Shown here in pieces: positions 1 to 7,496 of a DNA stretch of 11,017 bases. Under the pieces are notes generated by a model. That model had not been told where the DNA came from. It ran no database searches and worked only from the letters and a program-made list of their open reading frames with translations. This DNA comes from Clostridiales bacterium (GTDB lineage: Bacteria; Bacillota; Clostridia; Peptostreptococcales; Anaerovoracaceae), in assembly GCA_012515135.1 (NCBI GenBank), contig JAAYYX010000071.1, positions 1 through 11,017 on the forward strand, written 5' to 3'. The translations under genes and the position numbers were made by a program. Position 1 is the stretch's first letter. Each line of letters starts with the position of its first letter.

Positions 1-1897
1 TTTCGACAGCTCCTCCGGTAGAAAGAAGTATTCCGTTCTTTCCCGAACGCTTCACCTGATAAACTGCCATATCCGCATTGTCCACCAGTTCCTTCACACT
101 TCCGGCAGCGTAGGGTATGGCACAGATCCCGCCGCTTACCGTAAGGACTTTGAATGTATAGTCCTTATCACTCTTATTCATACTGAGTATCTGCATCCTT
201 ATGTTTTCCGCCAGATTTTTCGCTGCCAGCATATCGTATCCCGGCAGTATAACAGCAAATTCCTTGCCGCTGTACCTGGATATATGACCACTGTCACCCA
301 CACTGGCCCTTATGATTTCTGCTATTTTCTGCAGCGCTCTGTCTCCTTCTTTAAAACCGTAAAGCTGGTTGTAAAGCTTGAAGTCATCTATGTTGAATAT
401 AATAAGAGCCAGGGATCTCTTGCCGATCCTGTCATACTCCTTTTGAAGCGTTTCGTAAAAATACTTTCTGTTGAGCAGTCCTGTAAGTTCGTCTGTTCTG
501 GCTTCCGTATATGCTCTTTCATAAAGTCTTGAGTTTTTAACTGCAATGGACCCCACGGAGCTTACTGATGAAAGGAAACTTATATCATCATAAGTGAAAG
601 CCGCATCCTTTTCTTTTCCCGATATGGCCACCAGCCCCACCAGATGCTCTCCGTCTTTAAGCGGCATAAGGCATTCGATATTAAGGGATAAAAAACATGC
701 TTTTTCTTTTTCCCACATGGATTTGTATACAGCAAGGCATCTGAATTCGTCCATCAGAAGACACTCATTGCCGCTTTTCATATATTTTATAATAGGATTG
801 TCGGTCATTATAGTAACTGATTTATCGTCAAGAGGGCTTAAGCTCTTTGACATCCTGTAGCATTTACCGTCGCTCTGTTCAATGAATACATAAACGTTCC
901 TCACCATAAGAGCATTTCTTATAACCTTGACAAGACTGTCCAGTATCTCATTTATTTCAAGACTCTTGGAAACATTGCCGCTGAATTCCTTCATTATATC
1001 GGATCGTATTATTTCATCTTTTATAAACACTCTGTCTATGAATTTTTTCATGACATAGTAAAGCCCTATGGTGAACAGGGCAAATATAAGGGCTATAACC
1101 AGATAGTCATTGGAGGCCAGTTTGGGAAAATTCTCCGCGAGGAATTTCTCAAGGGGATTTATCAGGTTTGAAAAAACCACGGCGGCAAGAATGGCTGATG
1201 CCACATAACAGCTTCCCTTTGAAACCAGAAGAGTCAGCTTGAAAAGCCTTCTCTTATGCATTGCATACATCATGCAAAGCACCATCACGAAAGCCGAAAG
1301 TATATCAACAGGTATCCCTTCAAAGAACGGGAGCATAAACAGAAGCTGTCCGGTAAATATCATCACGACTCCGGTCATAAGAGGTCTCATCTGACGCTTC
1401 CTTACTTCGTCCTCCCGGTAGAACCTGATCATCAGCAAGAACATATGTATAACGATAGCGCCGCAGGCCACAAAAAGCAAACTGACTGCCCAGGTGAGAT
1501 CATATACGAATTTGATGCCCCCTGATGCCAGCTCGACTGCCTGGGGTTTTGCCAGGAAAAATCCTGTTGTTGTATTAAATGCAAATACCACCAACATAAG
1601 ACCCAGCCATATAACTCGGAATATTCCGGGATTTGAGCCGGTGAATTCCGCAAGGAAATACCAGAAAGAGTAACATATCAGCAAAAGCCCAAGGATGGAA
1701 ACATGGTACCAAAGACCATAGGATGGCCACATAAACATACGCATGCAAAATGAACCGCCGGTCCAAAGGACACCGCTGATAAGTACCCATATGAATGAAT
1801 AAATCACTTTTGTCTTTTTCGCTGCCAAAAATGCCATCAGCAGGAATCCATAACAGAAAAGTGCCGTTATGGGGACAAAAACAAAGCTGCTATCCAC
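1..1897 (-). CDS. Membrane-anchored GAF-GGDEF sensor protein with degenerate GGDEF site (C-terminus cut by window edge)
   Basis: The frame is open for 632 codons from a GTG at 1897 to the window edge, with no stop. The GTG is chosen because GGAGG lies 9 bases upstream (1911..1907) and an in-frame TGA sits just before it. Residues 1-285 hold about eight or nine hydrophobic segments, resembling 7TM-type sensor modules. A GAF-like domain follows (about 305-455), then a GGDEF domain from about 468 (DELTGLLNRKYF) with the conserved SGKN near the visible end. The signature reads RYSGKEF (S543-F547). Aligned to PleD with a constant offset of 175, metal ligand D327 is N502 and E370 is K545, while guanine-contact N335 and D344 are kept (N510, D519). 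The RxxD inhibitory site is absent. Family knowledge predicts a catalytically dead, possibly GTP-binding, signalling domain. The gene overlaps the GH3 gene by 8 bases, so it is probably translationally coupled. Any further C-terminal domain lies outside the window. Confidence 0.9.
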   Translation of the reverse strand, partial: MDSSFVFVPITALFCYGFLLMAFLAAKKTKVIYSFIWVLISGVLWTGGSFCMRMFMWPSYGLWYHVSILGLLLICYSFWYFLAEFTGSNPGIFRVIWLGLMLVVFAFNTTTGFFLAKPQAVELASGGIKFVYDLTWAVSLLFVACGAIVIHMFLLMIRFYREDEVRKRQMRPLMTGVVMIFTGQLLFMLPFFEGIPVDILSAFVMVLCMMYAMHKRRLFKLTLLVSKGSCYVASAILAAVVFSNLINPLEKFLAENFPKLASNDYLVIALIFALFTIGLYYVMKKFIDRVFIKDEIIRSDIMKEFSGNVSKSLEINEILDSLVKVIRNALMVRNVYVFIEQSDGKCYRMSKSLSPLDDKSVTIMTDNPIIKYMKSGNECLLMDEFRCLAVYKSMWEKEKACFLSLNIECLMPLKDGEHLVGLVAISGKEKDAAFTYDDISFLSSVSSVGSIAVKNSRLYERAYTEARTDELTGLLNRKYFYETLQKEYDRIGKRSLALIIFNIDDFKLYNQLYGFKEGDRALQKIAEIIRASVGDSGHISRYSGKEFAVILPGYDMLAAKNLAENIRMQILSMNKSDKDYTFKVLTVSGGICAIPYAAGSVKELVDNADMAVYQVKRSGKNGILLSTGGAVE

Positions 1898-3479
1898 AGG
1901 CCAAAACCTCCCTCAGATCATAAACAGACGGATTCATCTTTCTAAGTCTTTTGCCGCTTTTTTCTCTGTAACTTTCAAAAGTCCCGCATTTCAGTACCGT
2001 GACTTCAAGGGGATCCATTCCAAGGATCCTTTTGAGATCTTTATAGTCCTGATCTATATATTTGAAATATACCGTAAGATGCTCTTTCAGTATTTCTGAA
2101 CTCACAGCGCTGGTTGCCAGACACTCGGGCTTCATCTCCACATACATGTGCATCTTGGGTTTGTTATTTTCGGTGTACTCCTTCATTGCCACCCAGTCGG
2201 CCACATCAAGCCCGGATATTTTTATGACATTTTCGATGGCTTTCTGGGATATTCTTGTAAAACCCGCAATATCTATTATCTCCGGACTCCTGTCAATGTA
2301 ATGGAACCTGGGTATTTTTGTCTGATCTTCACTGTTTTCAAGTCCAACACATCTGTAAACGTCTCCGACCCTGTAACGCATGAATGCTCCGCCTTTCAAA
2401 ACGGATATTACCAGTTCATATTTTTCGCCCGGTATTACTTCGTTCATAAGGCACGTCTTTGGGTGATAATTTTTGAACTCTCTGCTTTTCATCATTTCCG
2501 TCTCGGGGATGAATTCATAAAAACATGTATCAGGGAAAAAGTACATTCCGTCTCTGGTCCATGTTTCAGTTCCTATGCATGAGGGTTCCGTTCCGGCGAA
2601 CAGCTCCATGGGTCTTATCCCCCACAGATCTTCAAGCTCATCCTTGTAACAGTTGTTATCGGTCCCCGCCACCATTATTCCCTTCAACTTGAAAAGATCT
2701 TTGGGCTTCAGTTCTCTTCCTTCTTTTTCACATGCTCTTTTTGCTTTTATATATCTGAATGCAAACTTTGGAGAGCAGGCTGTTTTCGCTCCGCTTTTGC
2801 CTCCTCCACTCATTTTGGACAAACTCATGCTTACGAAATAGGCCACACTTCCAAGTCCGAAAAAGTAATCTATGCCTTTGGAAAGCCCCATTTTGAATCC
2901 CTTTTTATTTCTTTCTCCAAAGGTCATCTGCTCGGCTTCTGAAACCGGAGGAAGAAATTTTATGTCTATCTCATCCGCCAGTGCTCTTGGAAAAAGCCCG
3001 GTCGCATAGGGAAGAGGTGCCAGTCCGTAAAGGAATGTATCATTTGCCTTAACATCAAATTTGCCTTTGCCATGGCTGGTGCCAAGAAGCATACATGCCA
3101 ATATATTGTTTTTGTATGTGTTCAGCATTCCCTGGGTGTAAGGAGCCAGTTTCACAGGATGTTTTCCGCCTTCCCATGTGGTCTGTATCCATATGGTGGG
3201 CTCCGCCGGAAGCATATCACTTCTCTTTTGTAAAAGTATATCCGCATAATCCGCATACTCGGTTATGGGAAAATTATCTCTGAACTCTTCTATGGAATTG
3301 ATTTTTTTGCCTTTCAGTATCTCTTTGCCAAGGGAACAATCACTCCAAATCTGCAGCTGCTCTTTCATGAGGCTGTTTTGTATATCCATATAATCGTCTA
3401 TTCCAAGATCCAGAAATCCACAGTATTCCTGCCATATGGCCATTGACGAACGGTTTTTCAGTTTGTCTTCAAATCTCAT
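1890..3479 (-). CDS. GH3-family acyl-adenylating protein (acyl-acid amide synthetase-like)
   Basis: The 529-residue protein has the layout of the GH3 branch of adenylate-forming enzymes, which activate a carboxylate as acyl-AMP and usually pass it to an amino acid. The nucleotide loop is TTWEGGK (100-106), followed by KLAPYT where GH3 proteins usually have a Ser/Thr/Gly-rich loop and K-x-IPFT. Motif 2 is LFAGTEPS (293-300), leading to FFPDTCFYEFIPE (314-326). Motif 3 is YRVGDV (369-374), then the GF-x-R-ISQKAIENVI hinge (406-419). The C-terminal lid ends with FESYR and K514, where the catalytic lysine is expected. Residues about 200-222 are hydrophobic and may lie against the membrane. The ATG at 3479 has AAGAGG upstream and overlaps the stop of the preceding methyltransferase-like gene by 11 bases. 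Bacterial GH3 substrates are largely unknown, and the sequence does not identify one here. The family call is fairly secure; the reaction is inferred. Confidence 0.85.
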   Translation of the reverse strand: MRFEDKLKNRSSMAIWQEYCGFLDLGIDDYMDIQNSLMKEQLQIWSDCSLGKEILKGKKINSIEEFRDNFPITEYADYADILLQKRSDMLPAEPTIWIQTTWEGGKHPVKLAPYTQGMLNTYKNNILACMLLGTSHGKGKFDVKANDTFLYGLAPLPYATGLFPRALADEIDIKFLPPVSEAEQMTFGERNKKGFKMGLSKGIDYFFGLGSVAYFVSMSLSKMSGGGKSGAKTACSPKFAFRYIKAKRACEKEGRELKPKDLFKLKGIMVAGTDNNCYKDELEDLWGIRPMELFAGTEPSCIGTETWTRDGMYFFPDTCFYEFIPETEMMKSREFKNYHPKTCLMNEVIPGEKYELVISVLKGGAFMRYRVGDVYRCVGLENSEDQTKIPRFHYIDRSPEIIDIAGFTRISQKAIENVIKISGLDVADWVAMKEYTENNKPKMHMYVEMKPECLATSAVSSEILKEHLTVYFKYIDQDYKDLKRILGMDPLEVTVLKCGTFESYREKSGKRLRKMNPSVYDLREVLACG

Positions 3480-4056
3480 TGCCGCCTCTTAAAGTATTAA
3501 TACAGTTTCTTATGCTTTTTGCATTGGGTATCAGAAATGGCACCCTTCTCCTGTATTCATCATAATTTTCAAATTCTCTGGGAAAAGTCCAAAGATCCTG
3601 AAAAATCACATATAATATATCAAGCACACAAAAAAGCGTTCCACCCGCCATCATTTCTGCGGTCGGGAACTCTGCACCCAATACTATGAAAAGTCCTATC
3701 AGCCAAAGCACTGCCGGATGACGGCAAAGTGCGTACATCCCTTTTGAACTGATCGTCGGTTTCGCCCTTTCTTTTTCCTTTTTTATATATGTCGTTTTGA
3801 AAGGCAAAGCGAAAAAAAGTGTATATATAAGCAGTCCCCCAAAAACCATGCCTAATACTGCAAGCAGCATTCCCCCCACAGACAAAAACCTTTCCTGCTC
3901 CCACGAGATTTTCACAAGGCCGGCTGTGGAAATAACAAGAAGTATACAGCCGATGCCGAATGCAGGAAAAAGAAATCTCTTCCGCATAGTCACACTGTTT
4001 ATATCATATAAGAAATAAAGCACAAATGCACAGGCGCCAAGTATAATAAATGCCAT
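3469..4056 (-). CDS. Isoprenylcysteine/phospholipid methyltransferase-like integral membrane protein
   Basis: This 195-residue protein has about five hydrophobic segments and the C-terminal signature of the ICMT/PEMT membrane methyltransferase fold. G-x-Y-x-x-C-RHP comes before a membrane helix, and after the last helix comes YDEYRRRVPFLIP, the family's Y-x-x-Y-R-R-R-VP-x-x-IP motif. RHP and the following region form the S-adenosylmethionine site in this family. The acidic pair often seen after the last helix is QD here, so activity is likely but not certain. ATG at 4056 is preferred because AAGGTGG lies just upstream; a GTG at 4065 would add three residues but has no ribosome site. It is the first gene of a three-gene overlapping operon, with its TGA at 3471..3469 inside the start of the GH3 gene. 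Bacterial members methylate diverse carboxyl, thiol or lipid head groups, and the substrate here is unknown. Confidence 0.75.
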   Translation of the reverse strand: MAFIILGACAFVLYFLYDINSVTMRKRFLFPAFGIGCILLVISTAGLVKISWEQERFLSVGGMLLAVLGMVFGGLLIYTLFFALPFKTTYIKKEKERAKPTISSKGMYALCRHPAVLWLIGLFIVLGAEFPTAEMMAGGTLFCVLDILYVIFQDLWTFPREFENYDEYRRRVPFLIPNAKSIRNCINTLRGGNEI

Positions 4057-4103
4057 TGCCCCCACCTTATCAAAGCATTTGTAAATAAACGTTTTTCTCT
4101 ATA

Positions 4104-4132
4104 ATGATAAACGTAATTTCCAAATATATCAA
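4104..4132 (-). promoter_or_regulatory. Sigma-A promoter for the methyltransferase/GH3/GGDEF operon
   Basis: Reading the minus strand, TTGATA (4132..4127) and TATCAT (4109..4104) are separated by 17 bases, with a further TATAGA just downstream. The site lies between the mscL terminator and the ATG at 4056. An 8-base direct repeat, ACGTTTAT, lies at 4114..4107 and 4092..4085, 22 bases start to start; the first copy overlaps the -10 hexamer, which is a plausible operator arrangement. Confidence 0.5.
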
Positions 4133-4178
4133 GTAAATATTTTGAATTTTTGACTTTATTTCTGTAAAGTTGTGGTCT

Positions 4179-4210
4179 AAAAAAATGCAGGCACAACATT
4201 TTGTGCCTGC
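4179..4210 (-). terminator. Intrinsic terminator of mscL, bidirectional in form
   Basis: A perfect 10-bp stem (GCAGGCACAA pairing with TTGTGCCTGC, 4187..4196 and 4201..4210) with a 4-base loop is followed on the minus strand by a run of seven T. On the plus strand the same hairpin is followed by AAG-C and a run of eight or more T, so it could stop transcription from either side. It separates mscL from the downstream GH3 operon. Confidence 0.9.
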
Positions 4211-4266
4211 AAGCTTTTTTTTAATTGGATCATTTTGGGATACCCATAAATAATCCCTGATATTTA

Positions 4267-4689
4267 TCAGCGTATTTGTGCTTCCGATGTGAGTTCAGAG
4301 GTACAGTAGGGACATCTTACAGCCTCAAGAGGTATATCATTTTTGCAATACGGACATGCTTTTGTTGTAACTTCTTCTTTCTCTTCTTTCTTCTTCAGAT
4401 TTGACATCCTGTTAATGCTCCTTATTATCATAAACAGAACAAGTGCCACAAGCAGGAAGTTTATAACAGCCATTATGAAATTGCCGTATGTGAATACGGC
4501 GCCTCCGGCCTCCGCCTGCAGACTGGAGAAATTGACACTTACAAAGAGGCCCAGAAGCGGTGATATGATATCATTTACCAGAGAAGTTATTATGGCCGTA
4601 AAAGCAGCCCCTATGATTATGCCCACAGCAAGATCGATCACATTCCCTTTAAGTGCGAATTCCTTGAATTCATTCAAAAATCCTTTCAT
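4267..4689 (-). CDS. mscL: Large-conductance mechanosensitive channel MscL with C-terminal zinc ribbon
   Basis: The 140-residue protein starts with the MscL signature: an amphipathic N-terminus (MKGFLNEFKEFALKGNV), then IDLAVGIIIGAAFTAIITSLVNDIISP, the pore-lining first helix. The second membrane helix is about residues 70-91. MscL forms a pentameric pore in the cytoplasmic membrane that opens under membrane tension during hypo-osmotic shock. After a lysine/glutamate-rich linker (99-110), the tail carries CPYC-x10-CPYC (C112, C115, C126, C129), a small zinc-ribbon, where classical MscL has a helical bundle. ATAGG lies 8 bases before the ATG. It sits 71 bases after the amidohydrolase gene without a convincing terminator between them, so it may be transcribed partly by read-through. 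A strong terminator follows. The call is secure; the role of the ribbon is unknown. Confidence 0.96.
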   Translation of the reverse strand: MKGFLNEFKEFALKGNVIDLAVGIIIGAAFTAIITSLVNDIISPLLGLFVSVNFSSLQAEAGGAVFTYGNFIMAVINFLLVALVLFMIIRSINRMSNLKKKEEKEEVTTKACPYCKNDIPLEAVRCPYCTSELTSEAQIR

Positions 4690-4748
4690 TTTGATTACCT
4701 ATTATCCTTTCGCCATATTATTTTGTGAGTTTGATTTTCTATTTCAAA

Positions 4749-4764
4749 TTGATCTCATGATCAA
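4749..4764. repeat. Short inverted repeat at the end of the amidohydrolase gene
   Basis: TTGATC and GATCAA face each other across a 4-base gap and overlap the TGA stop. No T-run follows on the minus strand, so it does not qualify as an intrinsic terminator. It could be a weak hairpin or a protein site in front of mscL, or chance. Confidence 0.25.
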
Positions 4765-5978
4765 ATATATTCCTGGATAACATCCATCAAATACTGGGTA
4801 CCGCATATCAAATGCTCTTTTCGCGTGTCCTCTTCCGGTACATGGCTTCTGCCATTTATACTGGGAACAAATATCATCCCCGTGGCTATGTGATTCGCCA
4901 TCATTGCCGCATCATGGACTGCGCCGCTACTCATTGACTTATATTTTAGGCACTTCTTTCGGGCTATCTTTTTCATTGTTGATTTTATATCTTCCGCCAT
5001 AGGAATAGCGTTGGAAGATGCCATATCGGATATAGTGCATTTTATTTTTCTTTTTACGGCTGTTTCTCTTATTATCTTTTTAGCTGCCTCCATAGTAGCT
5101 TCTGTTTTGATGTTTTTTTCTGACCTTACTTCAAGTGTGAAAACTGTTTTTTCGGGGATGACATTTGAACAGTTCGGGCTGACAAAAAGCTTGCCTATGG
5201 TACCTACAATGTTTTGCTCCGGGTCAGAACAAATCATTTCATCAATGGCAAGAGCCGCTTCTGCGGCCGCTATAAAAGAATCTTTTCTTCCTTTCATCGG
5301 TGATGCGCCTGCATGGTTTCCAATCCCCTCATAGGTTATTTGTATCACTTTCATTCCCGCCACCGCATCCACTATACCTATTTCAAATCCTTCGTCATCA
5401 AGCACCGGTCCCTGCTCTACATGGATCTCGAACATGGCTTTGACAAAATTAATATCTATAAGCTCCTCCTTTTGCTTTTCCCGGGAAAAACTTGTCTTTT
5501 GAAGGACCTCTCTCATAGTATATCCATTGTCTGAAATCAGCTGGTCCAGTTTCTCGGGTCCGTATTTGCCTGTCAGGAATTTGCTACCGGTCATGGTCGA
5601 GCCGAAATTCGAGCCTTCTTCTTCGGCAAAAACTATAAGGGTACAATCATGTTGTTTTTTGTTTTCTTCAAAAGTCCTAAGTATTTCAAGGGCACTTATG
5701 ACTCCATATATACCATCAAGCCAGCCCCCGTTTTTAACTGTATCGATATGTGAACCGAAAAGGATCGTTCCTTTGCTTTTTTTGGGACTTATTATCATAT
5801 TTCCAAAAAAATCCGTACGGCAGATCATATTATTCTCTGTGGCCATTTCTTTCAGGCGCTGTCTGGCGGCAATATCTTCCCTACTGTATGAAAATCTTGT
5901 AACACCTTCGCCGGGAGTTGCTGTTATTAGGCTGAAATCCTCCAGGTCAGAAATAAGTCTTTTCCCGTTTATCCTCAT
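4761..5978 (-). CDS. Zn-dependent N-carbamoyl amino acid amidohydrolase / beta-ureidopropionase-like (M20 family)
   Basis: This family hydrolyses the ureido C-N bond of N-carbamoyl-beta-alanine, N-carbamoyl-L-amino acids or allantoate to CO2, ammonia and the amine. The 405 residues match the usual length. Visible metal and catalytic motifs are GSHIDTV (H77), WLDGIYG (D88), EEEGS (E120 catalytic, E121 metal), HVEQGP (H186) and GRSHVPEE (H379). The lid domain has NHAGASPM-x-x-RKD (221-233), and N269, N272 and R285 lie where the family binds the substrate carboxylate. One oddity is SNF where EEGSRF is usual. The start is 2 bases after the dihydropyrimidinase stop, with AGAGGGG at the end of that gene as ribosome site, so the two are almost certainly co-translated. 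The pairing favours a ring-opened N-carbamoyl product of the upstream enzyme as substrate over allantoate, but sequence alone does not exclude allantoate. Confidence 0.92.
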   Translation of the reverse strand: MRINGKRLISDLEDFSLITATPGEGVTRFSYSREDIAARQRLKEMATENNMICRTDFFGNMIISPKKSKGTILFGSHIDTVKNGGWLDGIYGVISALEILRTFEENKKQHDCTLIVFAEEEGSNFGSTMTGSKFLTGKYGPEKLDQLISDNGYTMREVLQKTSFSREKQKEELIDINFVKAMFEIHVEQGPVLDDEGFEIGIVDAVAGMKVIQITYEGIGNHAGASPMKGRKDSFIAAAEAALAIDEMICSDPEQNIVGTIGKLFVSPNCSNVIPEKTVFTLEVRSEKNIKTEATMEAAKKIIRETAVKRKIKCTISDMASSNAIPMAEDIKSTMKKIARKKCLKYKSMSSGAVHDAAMMANHIATGMIFVPSINGRSHVPEEDTRKEHLICGTQYLMDVIQEYI

Positions 5979-5980
5979 TC

Positions 5981-7384
5981 TTATTTCCCCTCTGTATATG
6001 CCGTTCCAAAGGGTCTGCCGGCGATGAATCTTCCTTGACCTTTCTTCCCCTGATAGTTGCCTTCAGAAACGATTTTCATGCCTCTTAAGAAAACTGTCTC
6101 TGCCCTTCCTTTTTGTTCGAATCCCTCAAAGGGACAATAGTCTACACCCTCCAGATTGTTTTGAACACTTATTGTGCCTTTGTATTCCGGATCGAATATC
6201 ACCACGTCGGCATCAAAACCGGGGGCCAGCTGTCCCTTGGTTCCAAGTCCGTTTATCTTTGCCGGTGCCGTTGCAAACAGATCCACTAATCTGGCCTTTG
6301 TAAGTTTCCCCTCACATACACCGTATGTCCATAATACGTTGAGCCTGTTCTGAAGACCGGGAGCTCCGTTTGGTATGTCCGCAAAGGATTTTCCTTCTCC
6401 GTATCCCATATGTTTCTGCTCCGCATAGTCAAATCCACAGTGATCCGAGCTTATGGCATTCAGCCATTTTCTTTCAACAGCTTCCCAAAGGGCCTTTCTG
6501 TGTTCCTCTGTCCTGAGGGCCGGAGAACACACGTATTTTGCTCCCTCGAATCCGGGTCTTGCCAGGTCTTCCGTGTCAAGGACAAGATAGTGCGAACAGG
6601 TCTCACCGAATATCCTCTGTCCTTTGCTGTAGGCATTCTTGATCTCTTCAAGAGCCTCTTTGCAGGTCACGTGGACCACATAGAGGGGCGCTCCCGCCAG
6701 TTCAGCCAGATATATGGCTCTTCTTGTGGCTTCCGCCTCTGCGATAACGGGTCTTGACACTGCATGATAATAGGGATCGGTTTTTCCTTCGGCTACCAGT
6801 TTCTTGGCAAGCACATCGATCATGTGAGCATTTTCTGCATGGACCATAACAGTGATCCCTGCTTCTTTACCCTTTATAAGGGCTTTTAAAACAGCATCAT
6901 CGTCAGCATGGAAAAACATGCCTTTATAAGCCATAAAAAGCTTCATTGTCGGATATCCCGCCTCTGCCAGTTTCGGGATCTCATCTATAACTTCATCCCT
7001 GGGATCTGTCATTACACTGTGAAAAGAATAATCCACCATGGCTATCCCGTCGGCATCTTTTTTTCTGTATTCATCTATTGACTCAACAAGGCCTTTTCCC
7101 TGTTCCTGATTAACGAACTCTATAAGGGTCGTGGTCCCGCCCACAGCCGCCGCATTGGAAGTTTCAAACCCTCTCACCTTGCTTCCCTTATATGTGAATG
7201 AAAAATGCACATGCTGATCTACTCCTCCCGGCAGTATATATTTGCCCTTTGCATCTATGACTTCATCCGCCTTGAAAGGAAGCTTCTTTCCCAGGGCTTC
7301 TATCTTTTCCCCTTTAATGAAGATATCTCCTTCAAACTCCTCTTCAGCAGTGAGGATCGTTCCGTTTTTGATCAATACCGACAT
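5981..7384 (-). CDS. hydA: Dihydropyrimidinase / D-hydantoinase
   Basis: This cyclic amidohydrolase opens dihydrouracil, dihydrothymine or 5-substituted hydantoins to N-carbamoyl products. The 467 residues are normal for the family and every ligand of the binuclear metal site is visible: H58 and H60 (DQHVHFSF), the carboxylated lysine K148 (TMKLFMAYKG), H182 (MVHAEN), H238 (VVHVTC) and D314 (SSDHCGFDYAEQK). Substrate-contact Y153 and S287 (CSPALR) are also present, as is the N-A-P-G-L-Q/N-R segment near 340. The ATG at 7384 follows GGAGG (7396..7392) at a 7-base spacing. It is the first gene of its own transcription unit and lies 2 bases before the N-carbamoyl amidohydrolase. No dihydropyrimidine dehydrogenase gene is in the window, so a reductive pyrimidine pathway or a hydantoin salvage route are both possible. 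Confidence 0.96.
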   Translation of the reverse strand: MSVLIKNGTILTAEEEFEGDIFIKGEKIEALGKKLPFKADEVIDAKGKYILPGGVDQHVHFSFTYKGSKVRGFETSNAAAVGGTTTLIEFVNQEQGKGLVESIDEYRKKDADGIAMVDYSFHSVMTDPRDEVIDEIPKLAEAGYPTMKLFMAYKGMFFHADDDAVLKALIKGKEAGITVMVHAENAHMIDVLAKKLVAEGKTDPYYHAVSRPVIAEAEATRRAIYLAELAGAPLYVVHVTCKEALEEIKNAYSKGQRIFGETCSHYLVLDTEDLARPGFEGAKYVCSPALRTEEHRKALWEAVERKWLNAISSDHCGFDYAEQKHMGYGEGKSFADIPNGAPGLQNRLNVLWTYGVCEGKLTKARLVDLFATAPAKINGLGTKGQLAPGFDADVVIFDPEYKGTISVQNNLEGVDYCPFEGFEQKGRAETVFLRGMKIVSEGNYQGKKGQGRFIAGRPFGTAYTEGK

Positions 7385-7404
7385 TTTAGTACCTCCGTCT
7401 TCTT

Positions 7405-7453
7405 ATTATATAAGGCTTACTTTAAAATCAAATATTCTTTTTTCATTATAACA
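7405..7453 (-). promoter_or_regulatory. Promoter region of the hydantoinase operon (extended -10, plus a second -10)
   Basis: On the minus strand TGT-TATAAT (TATAAT at 7450..7445) is an extended -10 element; the best upstream hexamer, TTGAGA, is 20 bases away, so the extended -10 probably carries the activity. A second perfect TATAAT lies at 7410..7405, with TTGATT (7431..7426) only 15 bases upstream. Both follow the aguA terminator and precede the hydA ribosome site. Confidence 0.55.
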
Positions 7454-7496
7454 CAGCCCAAATAAAAAATTCTCAAACATTTAAGCCGGTTTTTTA

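Noticed and set aside
2148..2582. Open frame of 144 codons on the plus strand
   Set aside because: It is antisense to the GH3 gene, rich in Phe/Tyr/Cys runs typical of shadow frames, with no ribosome site or family resemblance.
2784..2807. GGGKSGAK in the GH3 protein as a Walker A (P-loop)
   Set aside because: The spacing GxxxxGK[ST] is not met (Ala replaces the second Gly before KT), there is no Walker B partner, and the adenylating fold uses a different nucleotide loop.
4237..4256. GGGAT/ATCCC inverted repeat just after mscL as a terminator
   Set aside because: The stem is only 5 bp with a long loop and no T-run follows; the 10-bp hairpin at 4187-4210 is the far better terminator.
4343..4780. 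Open frame of 145 codons on the plus strand
   Set aside because: It is antisense to mscL, whose identity is certain, and its Ser/Phe run is the complement of the Lys/Glu linker of MscL.
5527..6027. Open frame of 166 codons on the plus strand
   Set aside because: It lies entirely opposite the M20 amidohydrolase and hydantoinase genes, which have complete catalytic motif sets. It has no ribosome site and no recognisable domain.
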